64,000 nucleotides of DNA from positions 98,913 to 162,912 of the forward strand of contig DEMN01000001.1 of NCBI GenBank assembly GCA_002359215.1, given 5' to 3'. The position numbers were made by a program, and so were the translations under genes. Shown piece after piece: positions 1-8,145 of the stretch. The notes under the pieces are model-generated. The model had not been told where the DNA came from and did no database searches. It was given only the letters and a program-made list of their open reading frames with translations. Origin of the DNA: Flavobacteriales bacterium UBA2669 (GTDB lineage Bacteria > Bacteroidota > Bacteroidia > Flavobacteriales_E > Vicingaceae). The number at the start of each line of letters is the position of its first letter. Position 1 is the stretch's first letter.

Positions 1-73
1 GGTGGGAATCGAACCCACACTCCGAAGAACACGAGTTTGAGTCGTGCGCGTCTACCAATTCCGCCACTCAGGC
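1..73 (-). tRNA. tRNA-Leu (anticodon CAA), 3' end cut off by the window edge
   Basis: Read on the minus strand the sequence begins GCCTGAGTGGCGGAATTGG, the typical leucine-tRNA acceptor and D-arm. The anticodon stem CACGA/TCGTG encloses the loop CTCAAAC, giving anticodon CAA. A class II variable arm containing TTCTTCGG follows, then the T-arm GTGGG-TTCGATT-CCCAC. Only the last bases of the acceptor stem and the discriminator/CCA side lie beyond the left edge. The long variable arm and the D-arm support leucine rather than serine. Confidence 0.95.
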
Positions 74-102
74 AAAGTGTTCAATACATAAGAACGGGAT
101 TG

Positions 103-132
103 CGAAGTTACTCATCAATTTTTAATATCAAA
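103..132 (-). promoter_or_regulatory. Possible promoter of the tRNA-Leu gene
   Basis: On the minus strand there is TTTG (129-132), an 18-base spacer and TAACTTCG (103-110). This resembles the Bacteroidota -33 TTTG and -7 TAnnTTTG elements with one mismatch in the -7 box. It ends 30 bases upstream of the mature tRNA 5' end, which fits a short 5' leader removed by RNase P. Inferred from sequence alone. Confidence 0.4.
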
Positions 133-281
133 CAACTTTTACTAAAATTTTAAGCTAGTATTCTTCTACTTAAAAATCGATATCAAATAATAAATTCAGA
201 ATATACGACATTTAGCGTATTGTCAAAAGTACAGGAGAATCACATTTTTGTTGTCAGAAATTAACTGATAAACAACTATTA

Positions 282-1427
282 ATGAATTTAAAGCAATATA
301 TTTTATTTTTTAGTTTATTTTTTTTACTTATAAATTGGTCTGTAGCTCAAACTAATACGAATGAAGAGTATAAAGATTTCCACATGGCTGGCGATAAAAC
401 CTATCGTTCGGGCATGGCTCTTTCTCCTGATGGAAAAACTGTTGCAGTTGCCGGAACTCAAGGAAATTCCCTATTTATATATGATTGGAAAACCGATAAG
501 GTTATTAAACAATTTGAAGTAGGAGATTGGGCTGCGGGAGCAAAGGTTTACTATTCTTCTAAAGGAACATACTTATTGTTAGAACAAATCTCGGTAGTAA
601 ATTTTGCTCCAAACAAGAAAAGAGAACTTGCCTTTGAAATTGTAAATGTAGCAACAGGTGAAATTGTGCAGAAAGTAGCTAAGGCTCATGCAGTTCAAAT
701 TGCAAAAAGCGAATCATTTTACATTGTTTTAAGTGGCAATGAAGTTTCCTTACATGAGTTACCTTCTGGCAAAAAAACAAACAGCTTTACCGTTGATAAT
801 GCCACTCATTCAGTAGCTATTAGTCCTGATGAAAAAAATATAGCCATTTCGCACCGACCTACTTTAGAACAGGTAAAAAATGTACCCACCATAAGGAATG
901 ATAAAAAAGCTAAAAAAGCCATTAAACCGGCATTGAAATATAGAGAAATGATAAGCCTATACGATGCAAAATCGTTCCAAAAAATTAAGACCGTTAATGA
1001 ATTATACGATATTGTTTATCGACTTCAATTTTCGAAAGACGGAAAATTATTGTATAACTATTCTATTCCTCATGCTAAGATGCAAACAGCATCAGCAGGA
1101 AGGCAGGGATATATTTGCTCTATTCAAATGCCTGATGGAGAGCCAACTAGAGTTTCTTTTATGACGTTAGCCACTTTTGAACCTGACTTTACTGTAAATG
1201 AAAGCGGGGCGTTGTTTGGTGTTATGTCAACAGATGGTTTTCCTGAATTAAGGATTTATAACAACCTAAACGGCAGATTACTTTATCGATTTAATATGCG
1301 TCAGCGATTGAGCGATGCTTTTAAAAAGAAAATGATGGGAGATAACAGAGCAAGCTTTGTTTTTCTTCCTGACGGAAATATTTTAATGGTAAGCGGAAAT
1401 CAAACTTTATTATGGAAACCACAATAA
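282..1427 (+). CDS. Secreted WD40-like beta-propeller protein, function unknown
   Basis: The protein has 381 residues. It begins with a Sec signal peptide (hydrophobic residues about 6-20, ending SVAQ), so it should be periplasmic or outer-membrane associated. The rest resembles WD40/YVTN-type propeller blades, with motifs such as LSPDGKTVAVAG near residue 50, ISPDEKNIAISH near 180 and FSKDGKLLYNYS near 250. There is no catalytic motif and no T9SS C-terminal domain. It is the first gene of a co-directional trio; its last 16 bases overlap the start of the next gene, implying translational coupling. I recognise the fold only, not a named family. A role as a binding or scaffold protein in the envelope is inference. 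Confidence 0.75.
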   Translation: MNLKQYILFFSLFFLLINWSVAQTNTNEEYKDFHMAGDKTYRSGMALSPDGKTVAVAGTQGNSLFIYDWKTDKVIKQFEVGDWAAGAKVYYSSKGTYLLLEQISVVNFAPNKKRELAFEIVNVATGEIVQKVAKAHAVQIAKSESFYIVLSGNEVSLHELPSGKKTNSFTVDNATHSVAISPDEKNIAISHRPTLEQVKNVPTIRNDKKAKKAIKPALKYREMISLYDAKSFQKIKTVNELYDIVYRLQFSKDGKLLYNYSIPHAKMQTASAGRQGYICSIQMPDGEPTRVSFMTLATFEPDFTVNESGALFGVMSTDGFPELRIYNNLNGRLLYRFNMRQRLSDAFKKKMMGDNRASFVFLPDGNILMVSGNQTLLWKPQ

Positions 1428-1786
1428 AATCAATAGTAATAATAGCGTTGTTAATGATCGGGTTAAACAAACAGTCACTTGCACAAAAGAACATTTCATT
1501 AAGCGATCCTGATGAGATTACCGAGGCAGCAGTAAAATATTTTGAATATTCACTTAAAGAAGGAGAATTATTTAAGCTCGCAGAAAAACATCAAATTACA
1601 GGAGCTTATGAATTTGATGTAACCATAAGAGAACGAGGAGAAGTAGCCTCAGTATTCGTGGTTGATAGAGAAGGCGGTTCATTAGCATTTCAAAACTTAG
1701 TAAAAGATGCAGTAATGAAAATGAAGTTAGGCTTTAAAATGCAAAAAGGAAAAAGATATAAAATCAATTATAAATTTCAATTTTAA
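1412..1786 (+). CDS. Small secreted protein with a TonB-C-like C-terminal domain
   Basis: The protein has 124 residues with a signal peptide (about residues 6-24, ending SLAQ) and a single domain of about 95 residues. The C-terminal half, around YEFDVTIRERGEVASVFVVD and KGKRYKINYKFQF, has the strand pattern of the TonB C-terminal fold: a beta strand with a G-E turn, a helix, then a basic turn and a final strand. It lacks the transmembrane anchor and proline-rich linker of true TonB. Its start codon lies inside the end of the upstream propeller gene in another frame, and the next gene starts 15 bases after its stop. The domain call is by pattern and could be wrong. The specific function is unknown. 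Confidence 0.6.
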   Translation: METTIKSIVIIALLMIGLNKQSLAQKNISLSDPDEITEAAVKYFEYSLKEGELFKLAEKHQITGAYEFDVTIRERGEVASVFVVDREGGSLAFQNLVKDAVMKMKLGFKMQKGKRYKINYKFQF

Positions 1787-1801
1787 ACTAAATCAATAAT
1801 T

Positions 1802-3493
1802 ATGAAAAAGTACATTTTATCAGCGTTTATGTTTGTAAGTGTTTGTGCCTTTGCACAAGAAGATATGAGCCTAGTTTGGGAATCCAGATTAGGTCATCAA
1901 ATACAAAGTTACGGTACAGGAAATGAATCTCGAGGGTACAGCTATGCTGCATCAGATAAAGAAATTACTCTTTTCGATAATAAAAGCGGAAAAGTAATCT
2001 ATGAGAAAAAATTTAAAGATATTGCTCCACAGCTTAGAAAAATAGATGAAATTATTCCATTGTGGGAATCAAATGCTTTTATCTTTTTTGATAAAAAAAT
2101 GGGGAAAGATCAGGTAGTTTGTGTAGACATGAAGTCTGCCGATATATTGTGGTCTTCAGAACGTTTTCAATTGTCTGAAAGTTTTGGAAGTGCTTTTGCC
2201 GGAAGCCAAAATGAAACCACTTCATTTGCAGAATTGTTTTTGGACGTGCCTGAAGAAGAAGGGTTTTTGGTGACGTTAAAAAAAGAAATGGTTTTTGTTA
2301 AAGCTAGAACAGGAGAAGAAATTTGGAGTACTGAAAAATTTAAAGGAGTTGTTGGTCAATATGTTTATACAGATGGACATTTAATAGCAGTAAATTTTGT
2401 TCCGGGAGGATTGGGAGCTTTATTCACAGGATTTAAAAATCAAATCTCAAAAATTAATTTAAAAAATGGAGAAATAGTTTGGGAACAAAACTATGTAGGT
2501 AGAGCAGAAAGAAAAGTAATTACCAAAGAGTTTTTATTTGATTTGGATGTAAAAGGAGATATTGTAGTGCTTAGGTTAAATGGTATTCAAAATTATGATT
2601 TAAAGACAGGAGCTAAACTTTGGTCAGCTGCTTTTGATTATACAGCAGATAAAATGGTTGGAGAACCACAAGGGACTAAGAAATTTGGTGTTTATGGAGC
2701 TGTTGCCGAACCTGTATTTATTGGTGATGATGTTTATGTATTAGATATGTCGAGCAAAAAATCTCAATATGTAAAAAAATATGATAAAAATACCGGAAAA
2801 CTATTATGGACATCAGCAGAAATTAAAGGGGCAAGAGCTATCCCTTCAATGGGAGTTTCAGGAGATAAAGTTTTTATTCAAATAGGTGGTGTTGTAGAGG
2901 CCCAAGCTTATATAGAAAAAAGAGTTCAAAATAAAGATGGTTCCGTTTCATGGGAGAGAGAAAATAGAGTTTGGTATCCGAATGTGAAGCCTTGGGGAAT
3001 GCAAGCTTTTAACACAATAGATGGCTCTTTAGCTTGGACGACAGAACGTTTTAAAAAGGGGATCTCTAACTCTTTTGTAAGTGATGAGAATATTATAGTT
3101 TCTAGCGGTAAAGCACTTTATTCTATAAAAATGGCTGATGGAAATGTAAATTATGAAGTGTTGTTAAAAGATGATGGAATTGGTGTGGGAGAAAAACTGG
3201 AAGTTTATAAAGATAAAATAGTAGTTATTGCAACAAAAGGAGTTTCGACACACAATATTAGTGACGGAAAACTAGTAGCAAGCAATAAATATAAAAAATC
3301 ATTTTTAGAAGCTTATGAAGGAGACTTTCTAATCATGAAAACAAATAGAGCTGATATTGCTTGTTTTGATTTAAAAGATTGCTCTTTTAAACAATTTAAA
3401 GCTAAAAATGGTTCTGAAATTTCATTAACAGATGATGGGAATTATGTATATGTTTATGAAAAGAAGGATGTAACTAAATTGAATACCAAGTAA
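1802..3493 (+). CDS. Secreted PQQ-type beta-propeller repeat protein
   Basis: The protein has 563 residues and a Sec signal peptide ending in FAQ at about residue 19. Repeated blade motifs such as DNKSGKVIYEKKF, DMKSADILWSSERF, KNTGKLLWTS and DGSLAWTTERF are typical of PQQ-binding-like propellers (the BamB-like or quinoprotein fold). No quinone-coordinating residues can be assigned with confidence, so enzymatic activity is not claimed. It follows the TonB-C-like gene by 15 bases and is followed by a strong terminator, so it is the last gene of a three-gene operon of exported proteins. It probably acts in the periplasm as a binding or scaffold protein (inference). Confidence 0.75.
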   Translation: MKKYILSAFMFVSVCAFAQEDMSLVWESRLGHQIQSYGTGNESRGYSYAASDKEITLFDNKSGKVIYEKKFKDIAPQLRKIDEIIPLWESNAFIFFDKKMGKDQVVCVDMKSADILWSSERFQLSESFGSAFAGSQNETTSFAELFLDVPEEEGFLVTLKKEMVFVKARTGEEIWSTEKFKGVVGQYVYTDGHLIAVNFVPGGLGALFTGFKNQISKINLKNGEIVWEQNYVGRAERKVITKEFLFDLDVKGDIVVLRLNGIQNYDLKTGAKLWSAAFDYTADKMVGEPQGTKKFGVYGAVAEPVFIGDDVYVLDMSSKKSQYVKKYDKNTGKLLWTSAEIKGARAIPSMGVSGDKVFIQIGGVVEAQAYIEKRVQNKDGSVSWERENRVWYPNVKPWGMQAFNTIDGSLAWTTERFKKGISNSFVSDENIIVSSGKALYSIKMADGNVNYEVLLKDDGIGVGEKLEVYKDKIVVIATKGVSTHNISDGKLVASNKYKKSFLEAYEGDFLIMKTNRADIACFDLKDCSFKQFKAKNGSEISLTDDGNYVYVYEKKDVTKLNTK

Positions 3494-3515
3494 TAAAAGT
3501 ATTTTTTTGACCTTT

Positions 3516-3553
3516 AAAAAGGGTGATGAGTTTGATCTCATCACCCTTTTTTT
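3516..3553 (+). terminator. Strong rho-independent terminator
   Basis: A perfect 15-bp stem (AAAAAGGGTGATGAG, 3516-3530, paired with 3537-3551) with a 6-base loop runs into a stretch of seven T. It lies 23 bases after the stop of the PQQ-type propeller gene and separates the secreted-protein operon from the MarR promoter. Confidence 0.9.
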
Positions 3554-3591
3554 GTTTTAAACTTTTTTATAAAATAATAATTAGCTAATAA

Positions 3592-3622
3592 TTTGTTTCT
3601 TAATCTATTTTTAATAAATTTG
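3592..3622 (+). promoter_or_regulatory. Bacteroidota-type promoter of the marR gene
   Basis: TTTG at 3592-3595, a 19-base spacer and TAAATTTG at 3615-3622 match the Bacteroidota primary sigma factor consensus (TTTG / TAnnTTTG). The box ends 19 bases before the MarR start codon, so the 5' leader would be very short. Confidence 0.75.
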
Positions 3623-3636
3623 CTATGCATACATAG
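3623..3636. promoter_or_regulatory. Inverted repeat, possible MarR operator
   Basis: CTATG-CATA-CATAG is a perfect 5-bp inverted repeat with a 4-base centre. It sits between the -7 box and the marR start codon, where a bound MarR dimer would block transcription. Autoregulation is usual for MarR proteins; assigning this site to this protein is inference. Confidence 0.4.
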
Positions 3637-3641
3637 TAAAA

Positions 3642-4079
3642 ATGAAACGAAGCGAAACAGTAGATTATCAGATTAAAGCCACATGGCACGCTGTATTTAA
3701 AATGTATAACCAAATTGCAGCAAAATATGATACTACACAAGCAACAGGTTTTGTTTTATTAAGTATTGCTAAAGAAGGAACACCTTCAACTACCATTGCT
3801 CCTTTATTGGGGATGGAAGCAACTAGTTTAAGCAGGATTTTAAAAAATTTAGAAACAAAGGGCTTAATCTACAGAAAAAGTGATGAAGTTGATAAACGTA
3901 AAGTGCTAATATTTCTAACGCCAGAAGGGGTTGAGAAAAGAAAAATAGCCAAAAAAGTTGTTTCAGGATTTAATAAATTAATTGTAGAAGAAATACCAAT
4001 AGAGAAATTATCGGTTTTCTTTGAAGTGATGGAAACCATAAATAAAACAGTAGATAAGTATAAAAACGAAAATTTGTAA
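3642..4079 (+). CDS. MarR family transcriptional regulator
   Basis: The protein has 145 residues, the usual MarR size. The winged helix-turn-helix covers about residues 35-100: LLGMEATSLSRILKNLETKG is the recognition-helix region, followed by the wing around DEVDKRKVLIFLTPEG, which carries the D-x-R family motif. Helices at both ends would form the dimer interface. The gene lies directly upstream of, and in the same direction as, the fatty-acid beta-oxidation genes, separated by 74 bases. It is therefore a likely ligand-responsive repressor of that locus, with an acyl-CoA or fatty acid as plausible effector (inference from context). The start fits the promoter box 19 bases upstream. Confidence 0.88.
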   Translation: MKRSETVDYQIKATWHAVFKMYNQIAAKYDTTQATGFVLLSIAKEGTPSTTIAPLLGMEATSLSRILKNLETKGLIYRKSDEVDKRKVLIFLTPEGVEKRKIAKKVVSGFNKLIVEEIPIEKLSVFFEVMETINKTVDKYKNENL

Positions 4080-4152
4080 ATGTGAGAATCAGAAAATGTG
4101 GGGATTAACTATTAAGCCTCATTAACTTCTAATCTTATAAACTAATTAAAAT

Positions 4153-6528
4153 ATGAGAAAAATTAATAAAGTAGCGGTATTGGGTTCGGGAGTAATGGGC
4201 TCTAGAATTGCTTGTCATTTTGCTAACATTGGTGTAGAAGTGTTGTTGTTAGATATAGTGCCAAAAGAGGCTGCCGATTCAACAGATAAAAATGCCAGAA
4301 ATAAAATTGTTAACGATGCATTACAATTTGCACTAAAATCTAATCCATCGCCTATTTACAGCAAATCCTATGTAAGCAGGATTACTACAGGCAATATGGA
4401 TGATGATATGGCTAAAATTACTAATTGCGACTGGATAATTGAAGTAGTTATTGAGCGATTAGATATCAAAAAACAAGTGTTTGAAAATGTAGAAAAATAT
4501 AGAAAGCCCGGAACGCTTATTACAACCAATACATCAGGTATTCCAATACACTTAATGTTGGATGGAAGAAGTGAAGATTTTCAACAACATTTTTGTGGAA
4601 CACATTTTTTCAATCCCCCACGTTATTTAAAATTGTTGGAATTAATTCCTTCGCCAAAAACTTCACCTGAAGTAATGGCATTTTTAGAAGATTATGGTCA
4701 GCGATTTTTGGGAAAAACTACAGTAGTTTGTAAAGATACGCCTGCTTTTATTGCCAACAGAATTGGCGTTTATTCTATCATGTCTTTATTTCATACGGTT
4801 ACTGAAATGGGCTTAACAGTAGAGGAAGTAGATAAGTTGACTGGACCAGTTATTGGCAGACCAAAATCTGCCACTTTCAGAACGTGCGATGTAGTTGGGT
4901 TAGATACCTTGGTGCATGTTGCTAATGGAGTGAAAGACAATTGTCCGAATGATGAAGCCAATGCTACTTTTGAAATTCCAAGCTATATCAATAAAATGGT
5001 AGAAAATAATTGGTTGGGTTCAAAAACCAAACAAGGATTTTACAAAAAAGTTAAAACGGATGATGGGAAAAGTGAAATTCAAGCACTGAACCTTTCAACG
5101 CTTGAATATGCACCATCGCAAAAAGTAAAATTTGCTACGCTGGAAATGACTAAAACCATTGATGATTTAAAGGAAAGAATGAAAGTGCTTATCAACGGAC
5201 AAGACAAAGCAGGAGAGTTCTATAGAAAATCATTTTTTGGTTTGTTCGCTTATGTTTCTAATAGAATTCCTGAAATTACCGATGCCATTTACAAAATAGA
5301 TGATGCTCTTTGTGCTGGTTTTGGATGGAGTTTAGGTCCTTTTGCTAATTGGGATGCTGTTGGAGTAGAAAAGGCGGTTGAGGAAATGGAAAAAATGGGC
5401 ATTACGCCAAATCCATGGGTAAAAGAAATGTTGGCAGCAGGAATCAAATCTTTCTATAAAGTAGAAAAAGGAGCTAAATATTATTACGATATAAACTCTA
5501 AAAGCTACCAAATGGTACCGGGTTCTGATGAAGTATTGTCATTAGAAACATTAAGAGAAGAAAATACTATTTGGAAAAATGCAGGAGCAACGATTGTTGA
5601 TTTAGGAGATGGAATTATCAACTTGGAGTTCCATACTAAGATGAATACTATTGGAGCTGAGGTGATAGAAGGTATTAATAAAGCCATAGATTTAGCGGAA
5701 GAGAAATACAAAGGATTAGTCATTTATAATGATGGAGATAATTTTTCGGCAGGAGCCAATGTAGGAATGATTTTTATGATGGCAGCCGAACAAGAATACG
5801 ATGAGCTGAACTTTGCCATTAAAACGTTCCAAGATACCATGATGAGAGTTCGTTATTCTTCAATTCCGGTAATTGTTGCTCCACACAACTTAGCGTTAGG
5901 TGGTGGTTGCGAAATGAGCATGCATGCCGATAAAGTAATTGCTCACGCAGAAACCTATATGGGATTAGTAGAATTTGGTGTTGGCGTTATTCCCGGAGGT
6001 GGTGGAACAAAAGAATTTGCCCTAAGAGCTTCCGATGAATATGGTGATGGAATACGATTAAATGTATTAAGAAACCGATTTTTAACTGTAGGACAAGCAA
6101 AAGTAGGTACTTCTGCCGAAGAAGCTTTTGAGTTGGGATATTTAAGAAGAGGAACAGACGAATGGATAGTAAGCAGAAAACATCAATTGAGTTATGCCAA
6201 ACAAGCGGCACTTAACTTGGCTGAGAAAGGTTATACCAAACCACTTCAACGAAACGATATTAAAGTATTAGGTAACGAAGGGTTGGGAATTGTTTATGTT
6301 GGAGCCAATTCTATGAAATCTGGTAATTACATCTCAGAACACGATCAATTAATTTCAGAGAAATTAGGTTATGTACTTTGTGGAGGGAATTTATCTCAGC
6401 CAACAGAAGTAAATGAGCAATATTTATTAGATATGGAACGTAAAGCCTTTTTGGAATTATGTCAGCAACGTAAAACTTTAGAGCGTTTGCAAAGTATCAT
6501 TACAACTGGGAAAGTACTTAGAAATTAG
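4153..6528 (+). CDS. 3-hydroxyacyl-CoA dehydrogenase / enoyl-CoA hydratase bifunctional protein
   Basis: This 791-residue protein should carry out two beta-oxidation steps: hydration of trans-2-enoyl-CoA and NAD-dependent oxidation of 3-hydroxyacyl-CoA. The N-terminal dehydrogenase has a Rossmann GSGVMGSRIA motif near residues 10-20 and the catalytic His151 in THFFNP. The C-terminal crotonase domain shows the oxyanion-hole segment SAGANVG, and both catalytic glutamates are present, in GGGCEM and in MGLVEFGVGVIPGGGG. The order, dehydrogenase first and hydratase second, is reversed relative to E. coli FadB and is common in Bacteroidota. It is cytoplasmic and presumably pairs with the thiolase at 6944. 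Expression is probably controlled by the adjacent MarR. Confidence 0.93.
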   Translation: MRKINKVAVLGSGVMGSRIACHFANIGVEVLLLDIVPKEAADSTDKNARNKIVNDALQFALKSNPSPIYSKSYVSRITTGNMDDDMAKITNCDWIIEVVIERLDIKKQVFENVEKYRKPGTLITTNTSGIPIHLMLDGRSEDFQQHFCGTHFFNPPRYLKLLELIPSPKTSPEVMAFLEDYGQRFLGKTTVVCKDTPAFIANRIGVYSIMSLFHTVTEMGLTVEEVDKLTGPVIGRPKSATFRTCDVVGLDTLVHVANGVKDNCPNDEANATFEIPSYINKMVENNWLGSKTKQGFYKKVKTDDGKSEIQALNLSTLEYAPSQKVKFATLEMTKTIDDLKERMKVLINGQDKAGEFYRKSFFGLFAYVSNRIPEITDAIYKIDDALCAGFGWSLGPFANWDAVGVEKAVEEMEKMGITPNPWVKEMLAAGIKSFYKVEKGAKYYYDINSKSYQMVPGSDEVLSLETLREENTIWKNAGATIVDLGDGIINLEFHTKMNTIGAEVIEGINKAIDLAEEKYKGLVIYNDGDNFSAGANVGMIFMMAAEQEYDELNFAIKTFQDTMMRVRYSSIPVIVAPHNLALGGGCEMSMHADKVIAHAETYMGLVEFGVGVIPGGGGTKEFALRASDEYGDGIRLNVLRNRFLTVGQAKVGTSAEEAFELGYLRRGTDEWIVSRKHQLSYAKQAALNLAEKGYTKPLQRNDIKVLGNEGLGIVYVGANSMKSGNYISEHDQLISEKLGYVLCGGNLSQPTEVNEQYLLDMERKAFLELCQQRKTLERLQSIITTGKVLRN

Positions 6529-6535
6529 AAATTTT

Positions 6536-6549
6536 AAGTGTTGAATTTT
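6536..6549 (+). repeat. Left flank repeat of the four-helix-bundle gene
   Basis: AAGTGTTGAATTTT lies just before the four-helix-bundle gene and is an imperfect inverted copy of the sequence just after it (6918-6938). GTTGAATTTT (6540-6549) pairs exactly with AAAATTCAAC (6918-6927), and AAGTGTT (6536-6542) with AACACTT (6932-6938). The right copy carries 7 extra bases. Confidence 0.6.
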
Positions 6550-6564
6550 GAATAAAATACTGCA

Positions 6565-6912
6565 ATGAAAAAAAGCATAATTCAAGAAAAATCATTTGAC
6601 TTTAGTTTGATAATTATCAAATTATATCAAAAAATGATTGATCAAAAAGAATACGTTTTGAGTAAACAGCTTTTACGTTCGGGAACTTCTATTGGAGCAA
6701 ATATTGAAGAAGCAACCGCTGGAATTTCCAAGAAAGATTTTATTTCCAAAATGAGTATTTCATCAAAAGAAGCACGAGAAACAAGGTACTGGTTAAAATT
6801 AATAGATAAGAGTGATTTAGTTGAAATAGATGTTAATGAAGAACTAAAATTAGTTGAAGATTTAATAAATATTTTAACTTCAATTGTTAAAACAGCACAA
6901 AAAAATATTTAA
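6565..6912 (+). CDS. Four-helix-bundle protein (23S rRNA intervening-sequence family)
   Basis: The 115-residue, all-helical protein matches the family first seen in 23S rRNA intervening sequences. The characteristic motifs are QLLRSGTSIGANIEEA near residues 35-50 and KEARETRYWLKLI near 72-84, and the length is typical. Its biochemical function is not established; related proteins such as Avd act as nucleic-acid-binding accessory factors of diversity-generating retroelements. Here it interrupts the beta-oxidation operon, lying 36 bases after the hydratase/dehydrogenase and 31 bases before the thiolase. Inverted repeats flank it on both sides, which suggests that the gene arrived as a unit. Unlike its neighbours it has no link to fatty-acid metabolism. 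Confidence 0.88.
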   Translation: MKKSIIQEKSFDFSLIIIKLYQKMIDQKEYVLSKQLLRSGTSIGANIEEATAGISKKDFISKMSISSKEARETRYWLKLIDKSDLVEIDVNEELKLVEDLINILTSIVKTAQKNI

Positions 6913-6917
6913 AACTT

Positions 6918-6938
6918 AAAATTCAACATTTAACACTT
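6918..6938 (-). repeat. Right flank repeat of the four-helix-bundle gene
   Basis: This is the inverted counterpart of 6536-6549. Together the two copies could fold into a long stem with the gene in the loop, as the intervening sequences of this family do in 23S rRNA. Confidence 0.6.
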
Positions 6939-6943
6939 CAGAT

Positions 6944-8119
6944 ATGAACGCATATATAGTAGCAGGTTACAGAACAGCAGTAGGTAAAGCACCAAGAGGA
7001 TTATTCAGATTTACAAGACCGGATGATTTAAGTGCAGCTGTGATTAAAAGATTAATGGAAGATTTTCCACAATTAGATAAAGAACGTATTAATGATGTAA
7101 TAGTAGGTAATGCCACTCCAGAAGCCGAGCAAGGCTTGAATATTGGTAGAATGATTTCCATGATGGGACTAGATTCTGTTAAAGTTCCAGGAATGACAGT
7201 AAATCGATACTGTTCATCAGGAATACAAACTATAGCAATAGCTTCAGCACAAATTAATGCGGGTATGGCAGATTGTATTATTGCTGGTGGAGTAGAGACG
7301 ATGAGTCCAATACCTTTTGGAGGTTGGAGAATAGTTCCAAATGCAAAATATGCTCAATCTAATCCTGATTATTATTGGGGGATGGGTTTAACTGCAGAAG
7401 CGGTGGCTAAGGACTTTAAAATATCTCGAGAAGAACAAGATGCTTTTGCTTATGAGTCGCACAGAAGAGCATTAAATGCCATAGATACAGGATTGTTTAA
7501 AGAGGACATTGTTCCCATTGAAGTAGAAGAAATTTTTGTGGATGAAAATAACCAACGCCAAAGCAAAAAATATACGGTGGATACCGATGAAGGTCCAAGA
7601 AGAGGAACAACAGTAGAAGCTTTGGCTAATTTAAAACCTGTTTTTGCTCAAGGCGGAAGTGTTACAGCAGGAAATTCATCACAAACTTCTGATGGAGCTG
7701 CTTTTGTAATGGTAATGTCAGAAAGAATGGTAAAAGAATTAAATATTGAACCTATTGCTCGATTAGTATCTTACCAAGTGGTTGGTTTAGAACCAAGAAT
7801 TATGGGAGTTGGTCCGCTAACAGCTATACCGGCAGCTTTGAAACATGCAGGAATGAAACAAGAAGATATTGATTTATTTGAGTTGAATGAGGCTTTTGCA
7901 TCACAATCGTTAGCGGTTATAAAAGGATTGGATTTAGATACCAATAAAGTAAATGTGAATGGAGGGGCTATCGCTTTAGGACATCCATTAGCATGTACGG
8001 GAGCTAAATTATCGGTACAAATGTTTAATGAATTAAAAAGAAGAAAACAAAAATACGGTATGGTAACCATGTGTGTAGGAACTGGACAAGGTGCGGCAGG
8101 AATTTATGAGATGCTTTAA
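6944..8119 (+). CDS. Acetyl-CoA C-acyltransferase (3-ketoacyl-CoA thiolase)
   Basis: This 391-residue thiolase cleaves 3-ketoacyl-CoA with CoA to give acetyl-CoA and a chain shortened by two carbons. The nucleophilic Cys90 lies in NRYCSSGIQT, the histidine at 347 in GHPLACTGAK, and the second active-site cysteine, Cys377, in CVGTGQGAAG, so the catalytic set is complete. Length is standard for the family. It stands between the HADH/hydratase (with the inserted four-helix gene) and the acyl-CoA dehydrogenase, which favours a degradative thiolase over a biosynthetic acetoacetyl-CoA thiolase. It is cytoplasmic and probably co-transcribed with its neighbours. Confidence 0.93.
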   Translation: MNAYIVAGYRTAVGKAPRGLFRFTRPDDLSAAVIKRLMEDFPQLDKERINDVIVGNATPEAEQGLNIGRMISMMGLDSVKVPGMTVNRYCSSGIQTIAIASAQINAGMADCIIAGGVETMSPIPFGGWRIVPNAKYAQSNPDYYWGMGLTAEAVAKDFKISREEQDAFAYESHRRALNAIDTGLFKEDIVPIEVEEIFVDENNQRQSKKYTVDTDEGPRRGTTVEALANLKPVFAQGGSVTAGNSSQTSDGAAFVMVMSERMVKELNIEPIARLVSYQVVGLEPRIMGVGPLTAIPAALKHAGMKQEDIDLFELNEAFASQSLAVIKGLDLDTNKVNVNGGAIALGHPLACTGAKLSVQMFNELKRRKQKYGMVTMCVGTGQGAAGIYEML

Positions 8120-8145
8120 TAATGTGAAAATGTAACAATTTGAAA

